Positions 24,555 to 29,566 of a stretch of 36,476 bases of DNA are shown here, piece by piece. The DNA comes from a virus. Position 1 is the stretch's first letter, and each line of letters opens with the position of its first letter. The stretch lies in the IMG/VR virus record IMGVR_UViG_3300025769_000350, positions 1-36,476 of that record; one strand, written 5' to 3'. The notes below the pieces were generated by a model, which saw only the letters and a program-made list of their open reading frames with translations, made no database searches and was not told where the DNA came from. Made by a program: the position numbers and the translations under genes.

Positions 24555-25016
24555 TTATTTCGCCCAAGGCGCGTTAGCGTTAGCGTTGGTATCAGCTGTT
24601 GGCGGCTTCGAGCCGTTGCCAGTTGTTTTCCAATCCTTAACGTCATTGGACGCTGCGTACTGACCAGAAGCTGGGCGCTCAGTTACTTTAATTTTTACAT
24701 CGAGACCGACCAGTTCATTAGTATCTCTAGGTAGGCCGCTCATCCCGCCAGCTAACGCCAACTTACTGAGTTGAGTTCGGCCAATCTTTTCAGCAACTGG
24801 ATTGGGATTGTGCACATTCAGGTTCCCCCAAATCACACGACCGCTATGCTCCGGGCCAGTGATATCGTAACGGACTGCGATGTATTTCCCGTTCCCGGCC
24901 TTTGTCGTTCTAAGTTCTGCCGACATGACTCGAGCGTCGTACCACCCATCAGGAACTGGGGCATAGTCAGCGTTTGCGTCTGCGACAAAGTCGTAAGTAT
25001 CAAATTCAAGATCCAT
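24555..25016 (-). CDS. DUF669-like, SSB-type protein
   Basis: This 153-residue protein starts at ATG 25016, with AAGGA upstream. It has the family features of phage DUF669 proteins: YAPVPDGWYDARVMSAEL, KYIAVRYDITG, GRVIWGNLNVHNPNPVAEKI, then VGLDVKIKVTER. This is an OB-fold-like beta domain. It ends with a flexible Ala/Asn-rich tail and PWAK, similar in layout to single-strand DNA-binding proteins. It sits immediately downstream of the Sak4-like ATPase and a DUF7173-type gene, a common recombination cluster, so it probably coats ssDNA during recombination. Confidence 0.82.
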   Translation of the reverse strand: MDLEFDTYDFVADANADYAPVPDGWYDARVMSAELRTTKAGNGKYIAVRYDITGPEHSGRVIWGNLNVHNPNPVAEKIGRTQLSKLALAGGMSGLPRDTNELVGLDVKIKVTERPASGQYAASNDVKDWKTTGNGSKPPTADTNANANAPWAK

Positions 25017-25018
25017 AG

Positions 25019-25411
25019 TTATTTTCCTTCTAAAGTTATTGAATACGAAGGTCTGCCCGGAACAGTTGTGATCGCTCCGAGAAGAGGCTTCGTAAGATTT
25101 TCGTCTGCCTTTTTCCAAGCAGACATGTTTATGTCCGGCTTCCACCTAAACAGCGTCGGCAGATGGTCGGACAATCCGTGTTCCGCTGCGATGTCTTGCA
25201 ATACGTCACCATCGACTTTGCGAGTCATGCGGCTGGTAATTTTCAACTTGTAGTTGTTCTGAGTCAGCAACTTCGTGCCTTCTTCAGTCTCATCGAGTTT
25301 GATCAACTTGCTGATCTGATCCTCGATCTCTCGACGCTCATCGATAGCGGCTTTCTCTCGAGACTTTGCCGCTATCCATCGTCGACTGAGTGCGTCTAAT
25401 GCATCAGGCAT
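25019..25411 (-). CDS. DUF7173-like coiled-coil protein
   Basis: This is a 130-residue protein. The ATG at 25411 is preferred because GGAGG lies 6 bases upstream. Residues 1-40 are a charged helix (LDALSRRWIAAKSREKAAID then ERREIEDQISKLIKLDE). The second half has beta strands (YKLKITSRMTRKVDG) and ends SYSITLEGK. The 'W..AK..E..A...R..IE..I' start is typical of a small phage family found next to recombination ATPases. It overlaps the ATPase stop by 8 bases and is 2 bases from the SSB-like gene. Confidence 0.7.
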   Translation of the reverse strand: MPDALDALSRRWIAAKSREKAAIDERREIEDQISKLIKLDETEEGTKLLTQNNYKLKITSRMTRKVDGDVLQDIAAEHGLSDHLPTLFRWKPDINMSAWKKADENLTKPLLGAITTVPGRPSYSITLEGK

Positions 25412-26072
25412 CTTGACCTCCAATCTTTGCAATGAGTTTTCCTAAGTCCGGATCCTCCCAGTCAGAAAGCTTCCCGGAACGATCCTTCGCGATCCAAGAT
25501 GTATCGCCCTTGCACATTAGGCCGCGCCATTCTTTGTCGTCAGTCTTGCCGAATCGCATCGCCAGAACTTCGTCAAACAGATACGGCAACTGCTGGCCAG
25601 TCTTGCTGCCGGGCATCGACGGCCCCCAGAACAACTTGCCGACGTCGTCTTGGACTTGCGACAACTTCGCGGTCATGTAAACGTGCATCGGTAAATTACG
25701 GAACGCACGGATGATTGACATCATGCTGTCAGCGAGCGCGCCATAAGCTTGACGAGGATCCTTCGACTTTTGTTTTTCCTCACTCAGTACGACCTCGCCG
25801 ATTTCTGATATCGAATCGATGGCGACAGAAGAATATTCGCCGCCCTCGTTCTTCAACCAGCTGTACGCCTCTTTAAGATCGTCCATCGTCTCGACCTCGA
25901 TGTACGGGATGTCAGTCCCATCGAGTGAGCGCAGACCAGATTCAGCTGACAAGATGATTGGTTTTGGAAGTGTTTTGATCAGAGTGGTTTTGCCTGAGCC
26001 GCTCTGGCCGTAACACAAGATGTTGATGTGACTCGTCGCGATCGACGATGTCGTTTTTAGATTTATAGCCAT
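25404..26072 (-). CDS. Sak4-like RecA-fold ATPase (AAA_24)
   Basis: This 222-residue protein starts at ATG 26072, with GGAGA upstream; the earlier in-frame start has no such site. Walker A is GQSGSGKT at residues 22-29, followed by PKPIILSAESGL. Walker B is SVAIDSISEI, with later sensor-like text MTAKLSQVQDD. It is about the length and layout of phage Sak4 single-strand annealing ATPases, which work with an SSB. The next two genes (DUF7173-like and DUF669/SSB-like) and the Cas4-like nuclease complete the set. The role is annealing or pairing of single strands in recombination-dependent replication. Confidence 0.88.
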   Translation of the reverse strand: MAINLKTTSSIATSHINILCYGQSGSGKTTLIKTLPKPIILSAESGLRSLDGTDIPYIEVETMDDLKEAYSWLKNEGGEYSSVAIDSISEIGEVVLSEEKQKSKDPRQAYGALADSMMSIIRAFRNLPMHVYMTAKLSQVQDDVGKLFWGPSMPGSKTGQQLPYLFDEVLAMRFGKTDDKEWRGLMCKGDTSWIAKDRSGKLSDWEDPDLGKLIAKIGGQDA

Positions 26073-26122
26073 GTTTTCTCCAGTTAAATGGCGGTCGGAA
26101 AATCCCTTCGCCAATATTTAGG

Positions 26123-26413
26123 TTAGCAGAGTCGTTTTGGAATTGCAATATACTGGTCAGTATCCACAAGCATCTCACTGTATTCGTCGAACGCTTCGTC
26201 TCGATCGGACTTGATCGTTAGATCAGAGTCCGGGAAGAAGACCTCAATCGATTCTGCAATCGACGTGATGCCGTCTTGCTCGATGACGTAGAGTCCGACT
26301 CCCGGTAAGACGTGGTTAGACACAGTCGTGTTTCGATCGCTTCCACTCACCGACACGAGTGTCACAAGCATTGGCGATTTCTCGTCCGTGGATACAAACT
26401 TTTTTATTTTCAT
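26123..26413 (-). CDS. 96-aa early protein, function unknown
   Basis: A purine-rich AGAGG precedes ATG 26413. The product has beta strands and acidic loops (TLVSVSGSDRNTTVSNHV, SIAESIEVFFPDSDLTIK) and ends YIAIPKRLC. It overlaps the preceding membrane-protein gene by 98 bases if that start is right; an internal Met at residue 15 would shorten the overlap. No family recognised. It ends 50 bases before the ATPase start. Confidence 0.55.
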   Translation of the reverse strand: MKIKKFVSTDEKSPMLVTLVSVSGSDRNTTVSNHVLPGVGLYVIEQDGITSIAESIEVFFPDSDLTIKSDRDEAFDEYSEMLVDTDQYIAIPKRLC

Positions 26414-26525
26414 CTGTCTGCCTCTTATCCCATTCTAACGCAACGAGATAAGAGAGCATGATGACGACTAGGCCGCCGAGAAGAAAATACATAAGGTCAA
26501 TGAGTCGTTCTAAAATTTTAAGCAT
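26316..26525 (-). CDS. 69-aa single-TM early protein
   Basis: The start is taken at ATG 26525 (an upstream Met at 26546 is possible). A membrane segment (LMYFLLGGLVVIMLSYLVAL, residues about 11-30) is followed by a charged tail with two Cys (KKVCIHGREIANACDTRVGE). The gene overlaps the upstream stop by 8 bases and the downstream frame by 98 bases. No family recognised; it is an early membrane protein, so superinfection exclusion or host takeover is imaginable but not shown. Confidence 0.55.
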   Translation of the reverse strand: MLKILERLIDLMYFLLGGLVVIMLSYLVALEWDKRQTDENKKVCIHGREIANACDTRVGEWKRSKHDCV

Positions 26526-26790
26526 TCCAGTTATCCCATTTCTCAATCATGATTGGCTCAACGATATCGCAAAAGATTTTCGCCTCTTTGTGCATTTCGT
26601 ACTCGTAAGTCTCGACGGCGGCAGTCTCGATCTCAGCAAAGTATCCAGCGTACTCGAGCACTTGAGGTAGATTCTTATCATCCCGGAAGATGTAACAGAA
26701 CTTGCCCTCGACCTTCAGGATCTCTGGGATCTCGTGATCGCGGTCAGCTGCCATCGCGAGGAACAATGTGTTTACTTTAATTACGACCAC
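26518..26790 (-). CDS. 90-aa acidic early protein
   Basis: This 90-residue protein starts with GTG at 26790, chosen because AAGGAGAT lies just before it (the longer frame from a TTG would include that site). Sequence: MVVIKVNTLFLAMAADRDHE, then KVEGKFCYIFRDDKNLPQVL and a helical acidic end (ETYEYEMHKEAKIFCDIVEP). It overlaps the zinc-finger gene upstream and the TM gene downstream. No family recognised. Confidence 0.6.
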   Translation of the reverse strand: MVVIKVNTLFLAMAADRDHEIPEILKVEGKFCYIFRDDKNLPQVLEYAGYFAEIETAAVETYEYEMHKEAKIFCDIVEPIMIEKWDNWNA

Positions 26791-26971
26791 GTTTATCTCC
26801 TTTTCTAATATCAATGCAAGACTTACACATCCACTTACAATTACTTGTGTTAGCTCTAAACTTGCCGCCCTCGAGCGGCCTGTGTTTATTGCAATAGGCG
26901 CAGTATCGCTCCCCGGTGTATCGAGCGACGGCCTCGCGCATTTGATTTATTTTCATTCTTTGATCCGGCAA
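26777..26971 (-). CDS. Small four-Cys zinc-finger protein
   Basis: The protein is about 64 residues if it starts with TTG at 26971 behind AAGGAG, or 59 if it starts with ATG at 26956; the start is uncertain. The Cys pattern CAYC (RYCAYCNKHRPLEGGKF) and CKWMCKSC (SNCKWMCKSCIDIRKGDK) looks like a treble-clef zinc finger of the HNH-like or ribbon type, but no catalytic His-Asn-His is visible. It overlaps its neighbours on both sides. The function is unknown; nucleic-acid binding is inferred. Confidence 0.6.
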   Translation of the reverse strand: MPDQRMKINQMREAVARYTGERYCAYCNKHRPLEGGKFRANTSNCKWMCKSCIDIRKGDKRGRN

Positions 26972-27116
26972 CTTTTTCTCCTTCAAGTTTTACTGAGTTT
27001 ATTTTCCAATTGTCACCATGAAGATTCTCATGGCAGGCTTCGTCATAATGCATTTTTGCGGATGCGTGGTCAACGTACTCGCCGACCACATATCCGTTGA
27101 CTATGACCTTAAACAC
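26886..27116 (-). CDS. 76-aa early protein with GTG start
   Basis: The frame opens with GTG at 27116, inside the stop region of the preceding gene (GGTGTTTAA). The product reads VFKVIVNGYVVGEYVDHASA then KMHYDEACHENLHGDNWK and IN-SVKLEGEK, a plausible alpha/beta fold. The last 25 residues overlap the zinc-finger gene and look like shadow sequence (RGRRSIHRG), so the true stop or the overlap needs care. There is no clear ribosome binding site; coupling to the upstream stop would explain this. Confidence 0.45.
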   Translation of the reverse strand: MFKVIVNGYVVGEYVDHASAKMHYDEACHENLHGDNWKINSVKLEGEKVAGSKNENKSNARGRRSIHRGAILRLLQ

Positions 27117-27399
27117 CGAAGCGCAGCGAGAAGATCGCTGACGTGGTGGTGTACTTTTCGCGAGTGTTAGAGTCAACACCCATGTCATCAATCAAAGTCT
27201 TCCAGTCAAGAACTTTGCGATTTGCTTCAACGTAAGTTGCGTTGTACACGTTGCCGCAGACTTTCTTGATACCGCTGGCTTGGCACTGGTCTTTGATCTC
27301 TGCCTCGAGCGCTTTGATCTCGCGATTGTAATCAGCAACGATTTTCTTCATTGCGCCAACTTTGTCGACTAGTGTCTCGAGCGTGTTTTCTGCTTTCAT
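27109..27399 (-). CDS. First gene of the long early operon; coiled-coil protein
   Basis: This 96-residue protein starts at ATG 27399 behind TTAGGAGA, 52 bases downstream of promoter P2's -10. Residues 1-40 form a coiled coil (LVDKVGAMKKIVADYNREIK). The rest has a small beta segment (CGNVYNATYVEANRKVLDWK) and ends IFSLRFGV. It recalls short versions of phage siphovirus Gp157-like proteins, though this is not certain. As the leading gene of the operon it should be strongly expressed early. Confidence 0.65.
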   Translation of the reverse strand: MKAENTLETLVDKVGAMKKIVADYNREIKALEAEIKDQCQASGIKKVCGNVYNATYVEANRKVLDWKTLIDDMGVDSNTREKYTTTSAIFSLRFGV

Positions 27400-27412
27400 T
27401 TTTTTCTCCTAA

Positions 27413-27422
27413 GTTTAGGACT
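27413..27422 (-). promoter_or_regulatory. Leader box of early transcript from P2
   Basis: Plus-strand GTTTAGGACT (minus AGTCCTAAAC) lies 30 bases downstream of the P2 -10. The identical 10-mer occurs at 28302-28311 downstream of P3, with a partial version (GTTTAG) at 20095-20100 downstream of P1, each just ahead of the ribosome binding site. It is therefore a shared 5' leader element of early mRNAs. Confidence 0.6.
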
Positions 27423-27451
27423 GTCGGCCCATCCGGCTGTCCATGTATGTA

Positions 27452-27481
27452 ATTCTAAACCAACTGACAGAAAAGTGTCAA
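27452..27481 (-). promoter_or_regulatory. Sigma70-type early promoter P2 with operator-like inverted repeat
   Basis: On the minus strand TTGACA (27481-27476), an 18-base spacer, then TAGAAT (27457-27452). The -35 is part of the inverted repeat TTGAC-N8-GTCAG (27464-27481), with the same spacing as at P1. It drives the operon beginning with the 96-residue protein and running to 20233. Confidence 0.75.
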
Positions 27482-27483
27482 CA

Positions 27484-27660
27484 CTATTGAAAGTGTTTAG
27501 CCAACCATTTCAGAACTGCTGGTTTTGTTTTTGGTAGCGGCGGCAGCTCGCAGACAATCCAACCAAGGTGCTGGTACTTATCCGTGAGCTGCTGCGCTTC
27601 CTTGAGGGAGCCAACATATGCTGTTGGCCGCCCCTCGATACTTACACGATAGATCTTCAT
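27484..27660 (-). CDS. 58-aa early protein, function unknown
   Basis: The start is taken at ATG 27660; the longer frame (to 27678) overlaps the upstream gene region less convincingly. The product MKIYRVSIEGRPTAYVGSLK then LGWIVCELPPLPKTKPAVLK is a small alpha/beta protein with a C-terminal amphipathic helix. It is the last gene of the P3 transcript, ending 3 bases from the -35 of P2. No family recognised. Confidence 0.55.
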   Translation of the reverse strand: MKIYRVSIEGRPTAYVGSLKEAQQLTDKYQHLGWIVCELPPLPKTKPAVLKWLAKHFQ

Positions 27661-27681
27661 GATCCGATCGTACATCAATGA

Positions 27682-27867
27682 TCAGACGTTGTTAAGAGTC
27701 GTCGCCCGTCTCAGCACTCGAGCGCGCTCAGACTGGGTCAACGTCGATAACAGATTGAGCGCCTTGATGGCAAACTGGCGCTCGTGCTCTGCCGTGAATT
27801 TTTTCTGTCGAGGCTTGGATAGTCCAAGCTTCTTCAGAGTGTCAGAGTCAAGATCTTCTATTCTCAT
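27682..27867 (-). CDS. 61-aa helical basic early protein
   Basis: GGGAGA precedes ATG 27867. The product (MRIEDLDSDTLKKLGLSKPR, then KFTAEHERQFAIKALNLLST and ERARVLRRATTL) is helical with a basic end, consistent with a small DNA- or RNA-binding protein. I recognise no family. It is the second gene from promoter P3. Confidence 0.6.
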   Translation of the reverse strand: MRIEDLDSDTLKKLGLSKPRQKKFTAEHERQFAIKALNLLSTLTQSERARVLRRATTLNNV

Positions 27868-27888
27868 ATTTTTCTCCCGTAAGAGGTA

Positions 27889-28284
27889 TTAGGCTTTCGC
27901 CCAATACCCGTAGATCATTTTGTGTGTGCTGTTCCATGAGTCATGGGCCACACCGTCTTTGACAGCAACAAAGTGTTTCGCCATTCTTGCGATCACCGTG
28001 CCAGTCGGCATATCTCCAACGTATGCCTTGCGCCCGTCAAACTTTGGAGCAGAAAACCATTTCCAACCATGCGCCTCTAGCACTCGATTGAAGTCTTCTT
28101 TGAACACTCCGTTGCGAGCGCTCTTGACTCTCATCCGGCCAGCTGCATTCGCCTCAGCAAGTTCGTCGTAAGCGGCCTTGTAGTCAATGCCCAAGGCAAT
28201 TGCCATTGCACGAGCTGCGCAATCTCCGGCCCTGCCTTTGAAATATTTGCTTCTACCGCCATCGTCATACTTGAAATTTGTCAT
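27889..28284 (-). CDS. Papain-like (C39-type) cysteine peptidase-like protein
   Basis: This 131-residue protein starts at ATG 28284 behind GGAGG; the longer frame would start upstream of the promoter and is rejected. Key residues: Cys22 in RAGDCAARAMAIALG at the start of a helix, His104 in RMAKHFVAVKDG, and Asp115 in HDSWN. This Cys-His-Asp order, the 'GDCxxRAxA' helix and the final 'GYW' resemble small C39-like papain-fold proteins seen in phages. Whether it cuts peptides, amides or nothing is unknown. It is the first gene behind promoter P3, so it is probably among the earliest products, and a host-directed role can be imagined but not shown. Confidence 0.6.
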   Translation of the reverse strand: MTNFKYDDGGRSKYFKGRAGDCAARAMAIALGIDYKAAYDELAEANAAGRMRVKSARNGVFKEDFNRVLEAHGWKWFSAPKFDGRKAYVGDMPTGTVIARMAKHFVAVKDGVAHDSWNSTHKMIYGYWAKA

Positions 28285-28301
28285 GCAAAACCTCCAACTT
28301 T

Positions 28302-28311
28302 GTTTAGGACT
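28302..28311 (-). promoter_or_regulatory. Leader box of early transcript from P3
   Basis: Plus-strand GTTTAGGACT, identical to the box at 27413-27422, lies 30 bases downstream of the P3 -10 and just upstream of the GGAGG of the peptidase-like gene. Confidence 0.6.
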
Positions 28312-28341
28312 TTCAGCGAAATGCTCTTTGTCCATACCCCT

Positions 28342-28371
28342 ATTGTAAAACAGTTTTTCGTCCGAAGTCAA
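28342..28371 (-). promoter_or_regulatory. Sigma70-type early promoter P3
   Basis: On the minus strand TTGACT (28371-28366), an 18-base spacer and TACAAT (28347-28342). It has the same spacer as P1 and P2 but lacks the GTCAA half of the operator-like repeat. It lies in the 213-base gap between divergent genes. Confidence 0.7.
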
Positions 28372-28414
28372 ACAATATCGATAAAAATATTGATAAAAAA
28401 ACGTCATTTAGGGG

Positions 28415-28442
28415 TTGTGCGCTAGATTCGTTCGCGTATAAT
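28415..28442 (+). promoter_or_regulatory. Plus-strand promoter diverging from P3
   Basis: TTGTGC (28415-28420), a 16-base spacer and a perfect TATAAT (28437-28442), 56 bases ahead of the next ATG. It is back-to-back with P3 on the other strand. Confidence 0.65.
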
Positions 28443-28497
28443 TCAAGTTATGGGGCGAGAGCAATTAAGCCGAGATCCCGAAAACAAGGAGAAAAAC

Positions 28498-28755
28498 ATG
28501 AACAAATTTAATCATCACGGAACATTCGATTGCAGAATATGCGGCAGACACACTCGCGATACTGAGCGCGAAAACGGCGAGGTTCAGTTGTGCCCGCACT
28601 GCGATCATCTGTCTGAGTTCGAGAACATGATCAATGACGGCGATGCCTTGACCACCGCGCAGCAGAACACTGCGCTGGTCGTTGCGAGAGATCTCGAGAC
28701 GAAATGCGACCACAAGGCGGCTGATCTTTTCCCATTCTTGGCAAAATTTAACTAA
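28498..28755 (+). CDS. Small zinc-finger protein
   Basis: This 85-residue protein starts at ATG 28498 behind AAGGAGA; the longer open frame from 28450 includes that site. Two CxxC pairs (FDCRICGRHTRDTERENG then CPHCDHL) make a zinc ribbon, followed by an acidic helix (TTAQQNTALVVARDLETKCD). No family recognised. It is followed by a strong hairpin terminator 8 bases after its stop, so it forms its own short transcript from the TATAAT promoter. Confidence 0.65.
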   Translation: MNKFNHHGTFDCRICGRHTRDTERENGEVQLCPHCDHLSEFENMINDGDALTTAQQNTALVVARDLETKCDHKAADLFPFLAKFN

Positions 28756-28762
28756 CATACGA

Positions 28763-28797
28763 AAGGACACCTAGCGCGTTAGGTGTCCTTAATTTTT
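28763..28797 (+). terminator. Hairpin terminator between two small plus-strand genes
   Basis: An 11-bp perfect stem, AAGGACACCTA (28763-28773) with TAGGTGTCCTT (28780-28790), is followed by AA and five T (28793-28797). The next gene's ribosome binding site begins right after the T-run. Confidence 0.8.
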
Positions 28798-28807
28798 GGA
28801 GAAAAAA

Positions 28808-28999
28808 ATGCAGATCAAAGTTTTATCAGACAATGCGGCACACATCACAATCGGCGATTGGACGATCTACGTCGACAACAGCACAAACGAGCACGTCATA
28901 TCCAGCTGGAAGGATGGATACAACGGCGTGATCAATGTGAGATCAAATCAGGGAACGTTTACCGGATTCAAGTTAGACGTCGATCAAAAGGGGACATAG
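28808..28999 (+). CDS. 63-aa beta-rich protein, function unknown
   Basis: The start is ATG 28808 behind GGAGA. The product reads MQIKVLSDNAAHITIGDWTI then VISSWKDGYNGVINVRSNQG, likely an all-beta fold of about six strands. The stop codon lies inside the stem of the following terminator. No family recognised. The gene is bracketed by two hairpins, so its level may depend on readthrough. Confidence 0.6.
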   Translation: MQIKVLSDNAAHITIGDWTIYVDNSTNEHVISSWKDGYNGVINVRSNQGTFTGFKLDVDQKGT

Positions 29000-29017
29000 C
29001 GCGCTACGTCCCTTTTT
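28987..29017. terminator. Bidirectional terminator between convergent genes
   Basis: AAAGGGGACATAGC / GCTACGTCCCTTTTT forms a stem-loop with A runs on one side and T runs on the other. On the plus strand there is one A-C mismatch. On the minus strand this position becomes a G-U pair, so the minus-strand hairpin is fully paired. It would stop both the 63-aa gene and the convergent HExxH gene. Confidence 0.8.
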
Positions 29018-29294
29018 ATTCTGTCAGGTTGAGATAAATCCTCTCGATCTTGGCGCACTCGATCTCGCGGCTCTCCCACTCTTTCCAAGTCTGGGCTGGT
29101 TTATTCCCGGCTCTGGCATACTGAGCCGCGTGACACGCCTCGTGGAGAATCACGTTTGGTTTATTCATGTGTGGCGCAAGGTAAATCACCGGGATATCGC
29201 CAGCGAGGAAAAAGGTCGCATTGCTTGGCGTGATAACCGTGTTATCAGGATATTGCAGATTGAACAGCAAGAGAAAACTAATTAGTTCTTTCAT
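29016..29294 (-). CDS. HExxH metallopeptidase-like small protein
   Basis: This 92-residue protein is preceded by CGGAGG. It contains NVILHEACHAAQYARAGN: HEACH is a full HExxH zinc site at about residues 51-55, and ESREIECAKIER downstream offers a third ligand Glu as in gluzincin-type active sites. The N-terminus MKELISFLLLFNLQ could be a short signal or membrane segment, but the mature part looks cytoplasmic in size. No family name is certain. It stands alone on the minus strand, diverging from the HTH/primase operon, and could be an envelope or host-protein protease. Confidence 0.55.
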   Translation of the reverse strand: MKELISFLLLFNLQYPDNTVITPSNATFFLAGDIPVIYLAPHMNKPNVILHEACHAAQYARAGNKPAQTWKEWESREIECAKIERIYLNLTE

Positions 29295-29316
29295 CGCATC
29301 CTCCGATCTGTGAGTC

Positions 29317-29345
29317 TTGATGTTAACTAATTTTTAAAATAAGAT
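29317..29345 (+). promoter_or_regulatory. Putative promoter of the HTH-primase operon
   Basis: TTGATG (29317-29322), a 17-base spacer, TAAGAT (29340-29345), 33 bases before the HTH ATG. It matches the consensus at 4 of 6 positions in each box. A TTGACA on the opposite strand (29350-29345) could serve the HExxH gene, so the region may be divergent. Confidence 0.45.
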
Positions 29346-29377
29346 GTCAAAAAAACGGTTTTAACAAGGAGAAAAAC

Positions 29378-29566
29378 ATGGAATTACAAGAAATCAAAGA
29401 CTTACTGTCTGACCGCAATCTTACCGAGGTCAGTCGCCGCACCAATGTCAGTTACTCGACGCTCAGGAATATACTGAGTGGGCGGTCGGTTGATCCGAGC
29501 TACAGCACCATCGACAAGTTGAGAAAGTATCTGATGTCAACATGTCCGAGGTGCGTCAATGGCTGA
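29378..29566 (+). CDS. Small HTH DNA-binding protein upstream of primase
   Basis: This 62-residue protein is preceded by CAAGGAGAAAAAC. Residues 1-45 form a helix-turn-helix (SDRNLTEVSRRTNVSYSTLR then NILSGRSVDPSYSTIDKL), the layout of Cro/CI-type proteins. Its stop overlaps the primase start by 8 bases, so it is translated together with the primase. It probably regulates this operon's own promoter, or helps bind the origin. Confidence 0.75.
   Translation: MELQEIKDLLSDRNLTEVSRRTNVSYSTLRNILSGRSVDPSYSTIDKLRKYLMSTCPRCVNG

Noticed and set aside
28285-28407. Upstream extension of the papain-like gene
   Set aside because: It would start before promoter P3, and GGAGG is placed for the ATG at 28284; extension text has no family resemblance.
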